This document shows, piece by piece, positions 53,117 to 61,303 of a DNA stretch of 64,000 nt (position 1 is its first letter; every line of letters begins with the position of its first letter). Where the stretch lies: assembly GCF_015277855.1 (NCBI RefSeq), contig NZ_CP063812.1:3224001-3288000 (forward strand), given 5' to 3'. Under the pieces are notes generated by a model. It ran no database searches and was not told the DNA's origin. It saw only the letters and a program-made list of their open reading frames with translations. The stretch is from Microbacterium cremeum (GTDB lineage Bacteria; Actinomycetota; Actinomycetes; Actinomycetales; Microbacteriaceae). The translations under genes were made by a program, and so were the position numbers.

Positions 53117-53146
53117 TAGTAAACCGGTTCTGGTCAACTGTGTCAA
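53117..53146 (-). promoter_or_regulatory. Promoter of the binding-protein/PL8 unit with LacI operator in the spacer
   Basis: Minus strand: consensus -35 TTGACA (53146-53141), 18-nt spacer, -10 TTACTA (53122-53117). The spacer contains AAACCGGTT, part of a block (plus strand TAGTAAACCGGTTCTGGTC, 53117-53135) that is repeated at 56343-56361 with one change. Confidence 0.72.
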
Positions 53147-53219
53147 TGGTTCTGGGAAACTGAGGCGTCGAGCGTGATTCCGCCTTGATTTTCCGCCAGT
53201 TCCGGAGATCAACCGCCCA

Positions 53220-53235
53220 CTAAATCCCACTAAAC
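53220..53235. promoter_or_regulatory. CTAAATCCCACTAAAC direct-repeat element upstream of the binding-protein promoter
   Basis: Plus strand CTAAATC-C-C-CTAAAC pattern shared with 56434-56449 (14 of 16 positions). On the minus strand it reads as TTTAGTGGG twice at a 10-bp period, 75 nt upstream of the -35. Possible activator or second regulator site. The remaining gap 53000-53268 shows nothing else recognised. Confidence 0.45.
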
Positions 53236-53268
53236 TCGGCAGTCGGCAAGGGCGACCGCCCCGACCGC

Positions 53269-54351
53269 TCAGCCCCGGACGAGCTCCGCGACGCCGATGG
53301 ACGAGTCCGCCATCCCGTAGAAGACGAAGCGACGATCCCCGATCGTCTCGATCGCGGTGGGGAACACCACGTTGCCGAGCGTTCCTTTCACCTCGTGCTC
53401 CGTCTCGGGCTCGAGCAGCGGCGCGGGAGACCGCGCGAGCACGCGGCGCGGGTCATCCGCGTCGAGCAGCATGGCACCGGCGGAGTAGCGCGAGCCGTGG
53501 GCGAGTTCGAACCCCTTCGGAACGGGGCCCGAGACTCCGTGATGCAGCAGCAGCCACCCCTCGGGCACGCGAAGCGGGGCGGGCCCCGCGCCGATCTTCG
53601 CGGATTCGTACGGCGCTTCCGGTGCGGCGATCATCGACGAGTCCTCGACGAAGGTCAGCGCGGACAGGTCTCGCCTCGCGGCCTCCAGATCGACGTACCC
53701 GATCCAGATGGACAGCCGGCCGTCGTCGATCCCGGCGGGAGTGCGAGCGCCCTCGCCGGGGCGCAGCCAATCCAGGTCCCACATCGGCCGGTGCAGCAGG
53801 GCGAGCCTGGGCGCACCATCCGGTCCGGGCACGACCTCCGGGAAGAACACGATGTCCTTGTTCGGGAACAGGTTCAGATCGGTGTCGAGCTCGGGCTGGT
53901 ACGCGAACCGCAGCGGGCCCAGGCGCCGCCAGGAGACCGTGTCGTGCGAGACGGCGATCGCGGGCTTCGGGCCGAGCGGACCGTACGCGATGTACGACAT
54001 GACGTGCACGCCGAGGGGTTCGAGGAACGTGATCCTCGGGTCCTCCACCCCGGCGTTGCGTCGCCCGTGCTCCCACCCCTCGTCCGGAGACAGCACGATG
54101 CCCAGTCGCTCCACTCCGACCGGGACCCCGTCGCGCAGGATCACGCGGGCGCGGGCGATCCGCGAGACGTTCCCCGCGGCGACCACGCGCGGGAACAGGT
54201 ACAGCTCACCGTCGCCGCCCCACGCGGTCGCCGGATTGAGCACGCCCTCCGCCTCGAAGGGGTCGTCGACGTCCGCCGTCATGAGCGTTCCGATCCGGTC
54301 CAGCGTGTACGGGAGGGTCGCGGTCGGAGGGACGGTGTCGTACGTGGTCAT
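53269..54351 (-). CDS. GH130-like glycoside phosphorylase/hydrolase
   Basis: 360 residues from ATG 54351. A five-bladed propeller like GH130 is suggested by NPATAWGGDGELYLFPRV (about 37-54), AGVEDPRITFLEPLGVHVMSYIAYG (about 98-122 region, EDPR signature with the acid Asp), FPNKDIVFFPEVV, DWLRPGEG and ESAKIGAGPAPLRVPEGWLLLHHGV. No signal peptide, so it acts in the cytoplasm on the imported oligosaccharide. GH130 members usually phosphorolyse or hydrolyse beta-mannosides. It is the third gene of the permease operon, 55 nt after permease 2. Confidence 0.82.
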   Translation of the reverse strand: MTTYDTVPPTATLPYTLDRIGTLMTADVDDPFEAEGVLNPATAWGGDGELYLFPRVVAAGNVSRIARARVILRDGVPVGVERLGIVLSPDEGWEHGRRNAGVEDPRITFLEPLGVHVMSYIAYGPLGPKPAIAVSHDTVSWRRLGPLRFAYQPELDTDLNLFPNKDIVFFPEVVPGPDGAPRLALLHRPMWDLDWLRPGEGARTPAGIDDGRLSIWIGYVDLEAARRDLSALTFVEDSSMIAAPEAPYESAKIGAGPAPLRVPEGWLLLHHGVSGPVPKGFELAHGSRYSAGAMLLDADDPRRVLARSPAPLLEPETEHEVKGTLGNVVFPTAIETIGDRRFVFYGMADSSIGVAELVRG

Positions 54352-54406
54352 GCGGATACCTCGGTGGTCGTGGGCAGGGTGCGGCCCGGATCGATGGATG
54401 TCGGGC

Positions 54407-55300
54407 TCAGCCTTTGATGGCCGAGCCCAGGTTGGCGGACGTGAAGTGGCGCTGGAACAGCAGGAACAGCACGACGACGGGCACGGCCAGCACGCACGCC
54501 CCGGCGAGCACGGCACCCGTCGGGTTCGCGAGGAACGAGCCGTTCGACTGCGAGAAGTTCGCCAGGCTCACGGCGAGCGGCTGCATGGCTGCCTGCTTCG
54601 TGACGAGGAACGGCCAGAGGAACTCGTTCCATGGACCGATGAACGTGACGAGCATCGCCGTGAGCACGGCAGGGCGTGCCAGCGGCACCGCGATCGACAC
54701 CAGGATGCGCACCTCGCTCGCGCCGTCGATGCGGGCCGCGTCGAAGACATCCCGCGGGATCTGGAGGAAGTACTGGCGGAAGACGAGGACGGCGACCGAG
54801 TTGATCGCGAACGGCAGGATCATTCCCACGAACGTGTCGGCGAGGTTGAAGTAGCGCACGATCATCACGTACAGCGGGATCATGAGCAGCTGGAACGGGA
54901 TGGCCTGCACGAGCAGGACGAGGGCGAAGACGAGACCCCGGCCCCGGAACGAGAGCACGGCCAGGGCGTACCCGACGAGGAGCCCGAAGACGAGGGTGCA
55001 CGCCACCACGCCGGCGGTCATGATGAGGGAGTTCAGCAGCGACTGCAGCAGGTTGATCGACTCGTTGATCTCGCCGAAGTTGTCGAGCGTGAGAGTGCCG
55101 GGCAGCGGGAGCAGACCGACGAGGCTCGTGTCGCGCTCCTTCTGCAGCGCGCCGATGACCATGTAGTAGAACGGCACGAGTGCGACGAGCGCGCCGGCGA
55201 ACAGCAGCGCGAACCGGAGCCCGGCCAGAGGTCCGCCTGCGGCCGGCGCCCTCCCCCGCTTCGCGTCGGGTCGTGTCGGCACTCGGAGGGAGGCGGTCAT
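54407..55300 (-). CDS. CUT1-family sugar ABC transporter permease (MalG-like)
   Basis: 297 residues from ATG 55300, overlapping the stop of the first permease by 4 nt (ATGA). Six membrane segments, starting at about 28-50 (LRFALLFAGALVALVPFYYMV) and ending about 270-290. The EAA-like loop VFDAARIDGASEVRILVSIAVP (about 185-206) contacts the shared ATPase. With the other permease it forms the membrane channel for the sugar bound by the lipoprotein. No ATP-binding subunit gene is present here; a shared MsiK-type ATPase elsewhere is expected. Confidence 0.93.
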   Translation of the reverse strand: MTASLRVPTRPDAKRGRAPAAGGPLAGLRFALLFAGALVALVPFYYMVIGALQKERDTSLVGLLPLPGTLTLDNFGEINESINLLQSLLNSLIMTAGVVACTLVFGLLVGYALAVLSFRGRGLVFALVLLVQAIPFQLLMIPLYVMIVRYFNLADTFVGMILPFAINSVAVLVFRQYFLQIPRDVFDAARIDGASEVRILVSIAVPLARPAVLTAMLVTFIGPWNEFLWPFLVTKQAAMQPLAVSLANFSQSNGSFLANPTGAVLAGACVLAVPVVVLFLLFQRHFTSANLGSAIKG

Positions 55301-56271
55301 GAGTTCTTGCCTTCCGTGATGCGGCGGGCGATCAGCGACAGGATCATGACGGCCAGCACCAGGACCATGCCGATCGCGGCGGCGATGTCGGGCTGACCCT
55401 GCTGGATGCCCTTCTGGTACATGAGCAGCGCCGGCGTCATCGAGGCGCCGTTGGGCCCGCCGCCGGTGAGCAGATACGGCTCCGTGAAGATCTGGCCCGT
55501 CGTGATGATCGAGAGCAGGATCACGAGCGAGGTGACGGGTCGCACTGCCGGGAGCGTGACCGACCGGAACCGATCCCACCGCCCCGCTCCGTCGAGCTGT
55601 GCCGCCTCGTGGAGCTCTTTCGGCACGTTCTGAAGGGCGGCGAGGTAGAGGAGGATGTAGAACCCCAGGTTCTTCCACGTCACGTAGACGGCGATCAGCG
55701 GCATGATCAGCACCGGGTTCGCAAGCCACGAGGGCACCGGCGCGAGGTCGCCCAGCAGCGTGTTGACCACCCCGTTGCCGCTGAACAGGAAGATCCACAC
55801 CGCGATCGTCGCGACGGAAGCCGTCACATAGGGGATGTAGTACGCGACACGGAAGAAGCCCTTCCAATGCACCACCGCATCGAGCCCCGACGCGAGCAGA
55901 AGCCCGAACCCGACGGTGAGCGGGACGTTGATGACGAGGAAGATGCCGAGGTTGAGGAACGCCTGACGCACCGCCGGGTCCTCGAAGATCGTCACGTAGT
56001 TCTCGAGGCCCACGAACGGATGCGGGACCTCGACGCCGGGCGCCGTGAAGTAGAAGTCGTGGAACGACATCCAGATGCCGTAGCCGAACGGGACGATGAA
56101 GATCACGAGGACGAATGCGGCATACGGGGAACTGAGCAGCAGGCCCAGGGGGCTCTCCCCGAGCCACAGCCTCAGGCGGCGTCGCCGCGTGCGCTCGGGG
56201 GGTGTGGTCGAGGCGTCGGCGCTCACGCGCTCCGCTGGACTCTCCACTCCGGCACGCACCATCGCGTTCAT
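55297..56271 (-). CDS. CUT1-family sugar ABC transporter permease (MalF-like)
   Basis: 324 residues. A charged N-terminal tail of about 40 residues is followed by six membrane segments (first about 47-68, LSSPYAAFVLVIFIVPFGYGIW). EAA-like loop LHEAAQLDGAGRWDRFRSVTLP (about 220-241). It is the first gene of the permease1-permease2-GH130 unit, behind the promoter at 56343-56372 and divergent from the LacI gene. ATG 56271 is used; a second ATG (MVRAG) three codons later is possible. Confidence 0.93.
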   Translation of the reverse strand: MNAMVRAGVESPAERVSADASTTPPERTRRRRLRLWLGESPLGLLLSSPYAAFVLVIFIVPFGYGIWMSFHDFYFTAPGVEVPHPFVGLENYVTIFEDPAVRQAFLNLGIFLVINVPLTVGFGLLLASGLDAVVHWKGFFRVAYYIPYVTASVATIAVWIFLFSGNGVVNTLLGDLAPVPSWLANPVLIMPLIAVYVTWKNLGFYILLYLAALQNVPKELHEAAQLDGAGRWDRFRSVTLPAVRPVTSLVILLSIITTGQIFTEPYLLTGGGPNGASMTPALLMYQKGIQQGQPDIAAAIGMVLVLAVMILSLIARRITEGKNS

Positions 56272-56342
56272 CTGCTCGGGCCCCTGTCTGCACGTCGCTT
56301 CAACTCGGGTGGCGCCTGTGGCTCACCCCGGGACGGCGACCC

Positions 56343-56372
56343 TAGTAAACCGGTTTTGGTCTCGATCGTCAA
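56343..56372 (-). promoter_or_regulatory. Promoter of the permease/GH130 unit with LacI operator in the spacer
   Basis: Minus strand: -35 TTGACG (56372-56367), 18-nt spacer, -10 TTACTA (56348-56343), with the perfect palindrome AAACCGGTTT (56347-56356) between. The architecture is the same as at 53117-53146, so one regulator should switch both units. Confidence 0.72.
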
Positions 56373-56433
56373 CTGAGCGACCTGGGCCGACTCTTCCGTG
56401 GACAATCCGCGCAACCTGCACGGGTCCGCGCCT

Positions 56434-56449
56434 CTAAATCGCGCTAAAC
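56434..56449. promoter_or_regulatory. CTAAATCGCGCTAAAC element in the LacI/permease divergent gap
   Basis: Second copy of the 53220-53235 element. It lies 62 nt upstream of the permease -35 and 20 nt before the LacI start, so it could affect either gene. Confidence 0.45.
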
Positions 56450-56469
56450 AGTGCGCTAGGATCGGCGAT

Positions 56470-57576
56470 GTGAACGCACGCGCCGGTGAACCTCCGTCCC
56501 CTCCTGCGTCGACGGAGACAGGCAGCCCGCGGTCGGAGCGTCGCGCGACCATCGGCGATGTCGCGGCGCGAGCGCAGGTGTCCAAGAGCGCGGTGTCTTT
56601 CGTGTTCAACGGTCGTTCCGGCGTCGGCGAGGCGGCGCGCGCGCGCATTCTGCAGGCCGCCGAAGAGCTGGGCTGGCGCCCGGACGCCCGCGCCCGGGCT
56701 CTTTCCCGCAGCCGCGCCCAGGCCCTGGGCCTCGTGGTCCGCCGCGAGCCGGAGCTGCTGAGCACCGACCCGTTCTTCCCGCAGTTCGTGGCGGGGGTCG
56801 AGAGCGGACTGTCCGAGGTCGACTACGCCCTCGTCCTCCAGGTCGTGGACGGCGAGCAGAGCGAGCGCGACGCGTACGTGAGGTTCGCGCACGGGGCGCG
56901 CGTCGACGGCGTCTTCCTCACCGATCTGCGCACGACCGACACCCGGCCGTCCGAGCTCGACGCGCTCGGGCTGCCGTTCGTCCTCGTCGGACCCACCACA
57001 CCCCAGGGCACCGGGCTGGATCCGATCGGCGTCGACGACGAAGCCGGCGTCCGTCGAGCCGTCCGGCACCTCTACGCGCTGGGCCATCGGCGCATCGCTC
57101 ACGTCGCCGGAGCGCGACGATACGTTCATTCGAGCGTCCGCCGCCGCGCGTGGATCGCCGAGATGTCGGACCTCGGCCTCGAGCCCGGGCCGATCATCGA
57201 CGCCGACTTCACGGGGGCCTCCGGCGCGCGAGCGACTCATGAGCTGCTCGACCTCGCCGACCCGCCGACCGCGATCGTCTACGCCAACGACCTCATGGCG
57301 ATCGCGGGGATGTCGGCGGCGTCCGACCGCGGCCTGCGGGTCCCGGCGGATCTCTCGATCGTGGGATTCGACGACATCCCGCTGGCGCCCTACATCGTCC
57401 CTCCCCTCACCACCGTCCGGCAGGACGTGTTCGCATGGGGTGCCGTCTGCGCGCGCACCCTCGTCGCGATCGTCGAGGGAACCCCGCCCGCGCCGAGCCC
57501 GCTTCCGCCCGTGGAGTTCGTGGTGAGAGGAAGCACCGGACCCGCCCCGGTCCGGATCGCGGGCGCCTCGGGTTAG
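56470..57576 (+). CDS. LacI-family repressor of the PL8/ABC/GH130 genes
   Basis: 368 residues from GTG 56470 with AGGA about 9 nt upstream; the longer frame to 56398 crosses the promoter region. A 25-residue Pro/Ser/Glu-rich N-terminal tail precedes the HTH (about 27-50: ATIGDVAARAQVSKSAVSFVFNG), then the effector domain with VYANDLMAIAGMSAASDRG and IVGFDDIPLAPYIVPPLTTVRQD. It is divergent from the permease operon and is the likely ligand of the AAACCGGTT operators there and at 53117. The inducer is probably an oligosaccharide from the PL8 lyase. Its stop overlaps the ddl stop by 4 nt. Confidence 0.9.
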   Translation: MNARAGEPPSPPASTETGSPRSERRATIGDVAARAQVSKSAVSFVFNGRSGVGEAARARILQAAEELGWRPDARARALSRSRAQALGLVVRREPELLSTDPFFPQFVAGVESGLSEVDYALVLQVVDGEQSERDAYVRFAHGARVDGVFLTDLRTTDTRPSELDALGLPFVLVGPTTPQGTGLDPIGVDDEAGVRRAVRHLYALGHRRIAHVAGARRYVHSSVRRRAWIAEMSDLGLEPGPIIDADFTGASGARATHELLDLADPPTAIVYANDLMAIAGMSAASDRGLRVPADLSIVGFDDIPLAPYIVPPLTTVRQDVFAWGAVCARTLVAIVEGTPPAPSPLPPVEFVVRGSTGPAPVRIAGASG

Positions 57577-58616
57577 GAGGCGACGGCCTGGCGCCGCCTC
57601 GCCGCGCGCTCGCGCGACGAGGTGGCCACGGCATCCTCGACGAGAAGCTCGACGAGCCGCTCGTACGGCGTGCCCGCCGCCGCCACGAGGCGCGGGAAGT
57701 GCGACTCGCGGCGCAGTCCGGGAATCGTGTTGACCTCGTTGAGCAGGATGCGTCCCGTCGCGTCGACGAAGAAGTCGATCCGGGCGAGGCCGCGGCATCC
57801 GAGCGCGGCGAAGCAGCGCAGCGCGGCGTCGCGCAGTGCCGCGAGAACGGGCCCGGGGAAGGGTGCCGGGATCTCGAGGACCGCCCCCGCCCCTTCGTAC
57901 TTGTGGGCGTACGTGAATCCGCCGGCGTCGCCGCCCTCGGGGTAGTGCAGGCGCGACGCACCCGTCGCCCGGGCGGCCTCCCCGTCGCCCCACACGCCGA
58001 CGCTGACCTCATCCCCCGTCATCCGCGGCTGCACCAGCGCGAGATCCGCGTGCTCGAACGCCTCGGCGAACGCACCCCGCAGCGACTCGCCGCGCCCCAC
58101 CATCCGGACGCCGATGCTCGACCCGCCGGTGTCGGGCTTCACCACGAGGTCGCCGTCGAACGACCGGCGCACCATCCCGGCGACCAGGTCCGGATCGGCG
58201 ACGTAGCGCGCGCGGCTCACCGAGGCCGTGGGGATCACGCCGACCCCGGCCGCTGCGCACAGCCGCAGGCACTCGATCTTCGACAGCGCTCGTGCGGAGG
58301 CATCCGATCCGCTCCCCACGAACGGGATGCCGCGGCTCTCGAGCTCACCCTGCAGGCCGCCCCCTTCTCCCCAGCCGCCGTGGAGCGCGGGAAAGACGAC
58401 GCAGTCCCGCGGCGTCTCGTCGAGCACCTCGTCGAATCGCAGCGCCGGCGCGGTCTCCGATCCGACGTGCCACCAGCCCTCGCGATCGACATGCACGTCG
58501 AGGACCGAGTGTCCTGCCAGTCCTGCGAGGGCGGCCGACACGTCCCTCCCCGACGCGACCGACACGTCGTGCTCGGTGCTCGCACCGCCCGAGACGACCA
58601 CGACCCGCCGCATCAT
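57573..58616 (-). CDS. D-alanine--D-alanine ligase family protein
   Basis: 347 residues; ATG 58616 overlaps the alr stop by 4 nt. ATP-grasp enzyme joining two D-Ala (or D-Ala with a related acid) for peptidoglycan precursors in the cytoplasm. N-terminal VVVSGGASTEHDVSVASG (about 6-23, binding-site Glu), FPALHGGWGEGGGLQG (about 75-90), ATP-grasp VVKPDTGGSSIGV (about 157-169), FTYAHKYEGAG (Tyr-containing loop, usual for D-Ala-D-Ala rather than D-lactate) and LLNEVNTIPGL (about 297-307, metal ligands). I do not assign ddlA because it may be a second copy with its own role next to a variant racemase. Confidence 0.88.
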   Translation of the reverse strand: MMRRVVVVSGGASTEHDVSVASGRDVSAALAGLAGHSVLDVHVDREGWWHVGSETAPALRFDEVLDETPRDCVVFPALHGGWGEGGGLQGELESRGIPFVGSGSDASARALSKIECLRLCAAAGVGVIPTASVSRARYVADPDLVAGMVRRSFDGDLVVKPDTGGSSIGVRMVGRGESLRGAFAEAFEHADLALVQPRMTGDEVSVGVWGDGEAARATGASRLHYPEGGDAGGFTYAHKYEGAGAVLEIPAPFPGPVLAALRDAALRCFAALGCRGLARIDFFVDATGRILLNEVNTIPGLRRESHFPRLVAAAGTPYERLVELLVEDAVATSSRERAARRRQAVAS

Positions 58617-59764
58617 GCTTCGGCCTCCTGCCCGACCACACGCGCTACACGCGATCCGAGGCCGGTGAGCACCTCCTGCGGGATGGTGCCGAGGATGAGC
58701 GACCATTCCCGAAGGCTCGGCTCGCCGAGGCCGGCGTCACCCACCAGCACGACCCGGTCGCCGACCTCGACATCCGACCCGCCGACGTCGACGACGCATT
58801 GATCCATCGAGACGGCTCCCACGAGCGGATGCCGCAACCCGTTCACCGAGACGGTCACCCCGGGCCACGCCGACCGCGGCACGCCGTCGGCGTACCCGAC
58901 GGGCAGCAGCGCGAGCCGCCCGGCGCGCGCGGTGCGGTACTGCTGCCCGTAGCCGACCGCCTCGCCCGCGGCGACGTCGCGCACCTGGACCACGGTGGTC
59001 TCCCATCGCGCCGCCGTCGCGAGCCCCAGCCCTCGCGACGGCACCGGCTCGATGCCGAACAGCGCTGCGCCGACGCGGACGAGGTCGAGCCGCGCCGCCG
59101 GGCTGACGACGGCGGCGAGAGACGATGCGGCGTGCCGCCGTCGCGGTCGCAACCCGGCGCCGTGCGCTGCGGACCACGCGGATTCGAGCCGCGCGAGAGG
59201 CTCGGCGAAGACGGCCGGATCGTCGTCGGTGCCACCGAAGTGCGTCCAGACCCCCACCACCTGGACGTGGCCGTCGTGCTCGGCCTTCCGCGCCGCGGCA
59301 CACAGCGCGCCCCAGTCCGCCACCGCGCATCCGGAGCGATGCATCCCGGTCTCGACCTCCAGCTCGACACGCGCTCGGATGCCGGCCTCCTCGGCGGCCG
59401 CGACGACCAGCTCGAGCATCCGCACCGAAGCGCACGAGAGAGTGATGTCGTCGCGGATCGCTTCGCCGAGCGGCGCCCCGGCGTGGAGCATCCAGACGAG
59501 GATCGGAGCCGAGATCCCCGCCGTCCGCAGCGCGAGAGCCTCATCGCACGTGGCGACGCCGAGCTCGCTCGCGCCCCCGGCGAGAGCGGCCCGGGCGACG
59601 GCCTCGGCGCCGAGCCCGAAGCCGTCCGCCTTCACGACCGCCATGAGCGGGGTGCGGCAGTGCTCCCGGAGAAGTGCGGTGTTCGCCGCGATCGCCGCGG
59701 CCGAGACGGTGACCGCCGATGGTGCGCGATGTCGTGGCAGGGCGGGGGCGAGGGGCAAGGCCAT
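58613..59764 (-). CDS. alr: Alanine racemase (PLP-dependent)
   Basis: 383 residues from ATG 59764 (AGG 5 nt upstream); ATG 59782 would add six residues. PLP Lys lies in AVVKADGFGLG (about 41-51); the usual sequence is KA(D/N)AYGHG, so the Tyr and His next to the cofactor are Phe and Leu here. Other family features are present: ETGMHRSG (about 145), GVWTHFGGTDDD (about 175), VGYGQQYRT with the catalytic Tyr (about 275) and GAVSMDQCVVDVG (about 320). It supplies D-alanine to the ligase encoded downstream. Because of the altered PLP motif it may be a paralogue with another specificity. Confidence 0.88.
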   Translation of the reverse strand: MALPLAPALPRHRAPSAVTVSAAAIAANTALLREHCRTPLMAVVKADGFGLGAEAVARAALAGGASELGVATCDEALALRTAGISAPILVWMLHAGAPLGEAIRDDITLSCASVRMLELVVAAAEEAGIRARVELEVETGMHRSGCAVADWGALCAAARKAEHDGHVQVVGVWTHFGGTDDDPAVFAEPLARLESAWSAAHGAGLRPRRRHAASSLAAVVSPAARLDLVRVGAALFGIEPVPSRGLGLATAARWETTVVQVRDVAAGEAVGYGQQYRTARAGRLALLPVGYADGVPRSAWPGVTVSVNGLRHPLVGAVSMDQCVVDVGGSDVEVGDRVVLVGDAGLGEPSLREWSLILGTIPQEVLTGLGSRVARVVGQEAEA

Positions 59765-59817
59765 GTGCCTAAAACTACGCATCGCGACATATCGCCGGTG
59801 TATGGACGAGCGGGGCT

Positions 59818-59835
59818 GTGGAGAGCGTCGCGCAC
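59818..59835 (+). repeat. 18-bp direct repeat, left copy (GTGGAGAGCGTCGCGCAC)
   Basis: Identical to 62008-62025, 2190 bp away. The pair flanks the two-component system genes. The divergent gap 59765-59988 otherwise shows the alr leader and a -10-like TAGTGT at 59976-59981, 8 nt before the kinase GTG. Confidence 0.7.
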
Positions 59836-59988
59836 CACGAACGTGCGGCACCACGAGAGTGCGTTCGGACGTTCGGCCGAACCCTCATCGAGAGAGTTCA
59901 TCCGAAAGGACGAGACGACGCCTCGTACGCGCCATCGCACGCACGGCATCCAGCCAGCCGCCTCGAACGACCAACTAGTGTCATTCGC

Positions 59989-61299
59989 GTGAGCGTGACC
60001 ACACCCGACACCGCTCCGACGCGCAAGAACAGCCGTCCGACACTCCCACCCGAACGTCCGCTCGACGATGACCGGATTCTCAGCACGCGACGATCCGCGG
60101 TGGTGCTCGCCCTCACCGTCTTCGTGACGACGACGATCCAGGTCCTCGTCCAGCCGCTTGCGGCCCTTGCCGATGGCCGGGTGGAGTGGACACTCGCACT
60201 CCCACCGCCGCTGATGATGTCGGTCCTCGTACTCGGGTGCGCGGTGCAAGCGGCTGCCTTCTTGCTCAGCGATCAGTGGCGCGAAGTCACGGTGCTGATC
60301 AGCGCAGGGGTCTACATCGGTCTGGCGACGGGGCTTTCGGTGCCGACGTGGCTGATCGGCATGTATCTCGTGATGGCACTTGCGTTGTTCCTGCTCGCGA
60401 CGCGGAGATCGCTCACCGTGTCGATCGTCTGGTTGGCCGCTGTCGTGCTGATCACGACCGGCGTGCTGTTCCTCTGGACGATGACGCTCGGGTTGACGGT
60501 GAGTGTCGCGGTCACGTTCGCGACGGCCGAGGCGGTCCGGATCGCCGCGCCCGCGATCGCCGGAACCGCGCTCGGCGCGTGGTGGCGGAAGCAGACACGC
60601 CGCGTCACACTGGCCCGGCTGCAGGCCGAGACCGCGAAGCGGGAACACGACAAGCGCGTGGAGGAGGCCGAACAGAACGAGAGAACGCGGATCGCCCAGG
60701 AACTGCACGATGTGGCCGGACAGCATCTGGCGGGCCTGATCACGTTGGCGGACGCCGCTCTGACGATCGCGCCCGCTCGTCCTGACGACGCGCTGGAACT
60801 CGTCGAAGAGGTCCGCGACGAGGGGCGCTTCGCGGCCGCGAGCCTCGCAGGAGCTCTCGCCGATCTTCGCGCAGTCGGCGCGACGCCACGGGAGTCGACG
60901 CGAGATCTGCGAGAGGCGGACCACCTCGTCGACTTCTGGCAGAAGCGCGGGATGAACATCCGGCTCGTCACGAGCGGGCCCGTCGAAGAGCTCCCTGCCG
61001 TCGTCTCGGCCACCGCGTACCGGTGCATTCAGGAAGCCCTCACCAACGCCGCCACACACGCACCCGGCTCCGAGGTCGACGTGCAGATCGCACGGTCCCA
61101 CCGGCTCGATGTGACCATCGCGAACGCGGCGTCACCGCCGGGAAGTCTCCCCGTCACCGGCCTCGGTCTGGGTTGGGGTCTCAGCGGGATCCGCCGTCGC
61201 ATCGACCTGCTGAGAGGCACACTGGTGTTCGGTGCGACTCCGGAGGGCGGCTGGACGGTGCGGTTCGTCATCCCGGTCGCCCAACCCGACGGAGAGTGA
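59989..61299 (+). CDS. Sensor histidine kinase, NarL-type
   Basis: 436 residues from GTG 59989. No clear Shine-Dalgarno is seen; TAGTGT just upstream could make the message leaderless. Membrane segments about 38-60 (VVLALTVFVTTTIQVLVQPL), 70-90, 100-125 and 130-190; then a coiled dimerisation helix, HisKA_3 motif RIAQELHDVAGQHLAGL with His at about 240, and a HATPase domain (CIQEALTNAATHAPG about 345; GLGLGWGLSGIRRRIDLL about 388-405). Codon use looks less GC-extreme than neighbours. It probably senses an envelope or membrane signal and phosphorylates the regulator encoded 4 nt later. Confidence 0.9.
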   Translation: MSVTTPDTAPTRKNSRPTLPPERPLDDDRILSTRRSAVVLALTVFVTTTIQVLVQPLAALADGRVEWTLALPPPLMMSVLVLGCAVQAAAFLLSDQWREVTVLISAGVYIGLATGLSVPTWLIGMYLVMALALFLLATRRSLTVSIVWLAAVVLITTGVLFLWTMTLGLTVSVAVTFATAEAVRIAAPAIAGTALGAWWRKQTRRVTLARLQAETAKREHDKRVEEAEQNERTRIAQELHDVAGQHLAGLITLADAALTIAPARPDDALELVEEVRDEGRFAAASLAGALADLRAVGATPRESTRDLREADHLVDFWQKRGMNIRLVTSGPVEELPAVVSATAYRCIQEALTNAATHAPGSEVDVQIARSHRLDVTIANAASPPGSLPVTGLGLGWGLSGIRRRIDLLRGTLVFGATPEGGWTVRFVIPVAQPDGE

Positions 61300-61303
61300 G
61301 ACG

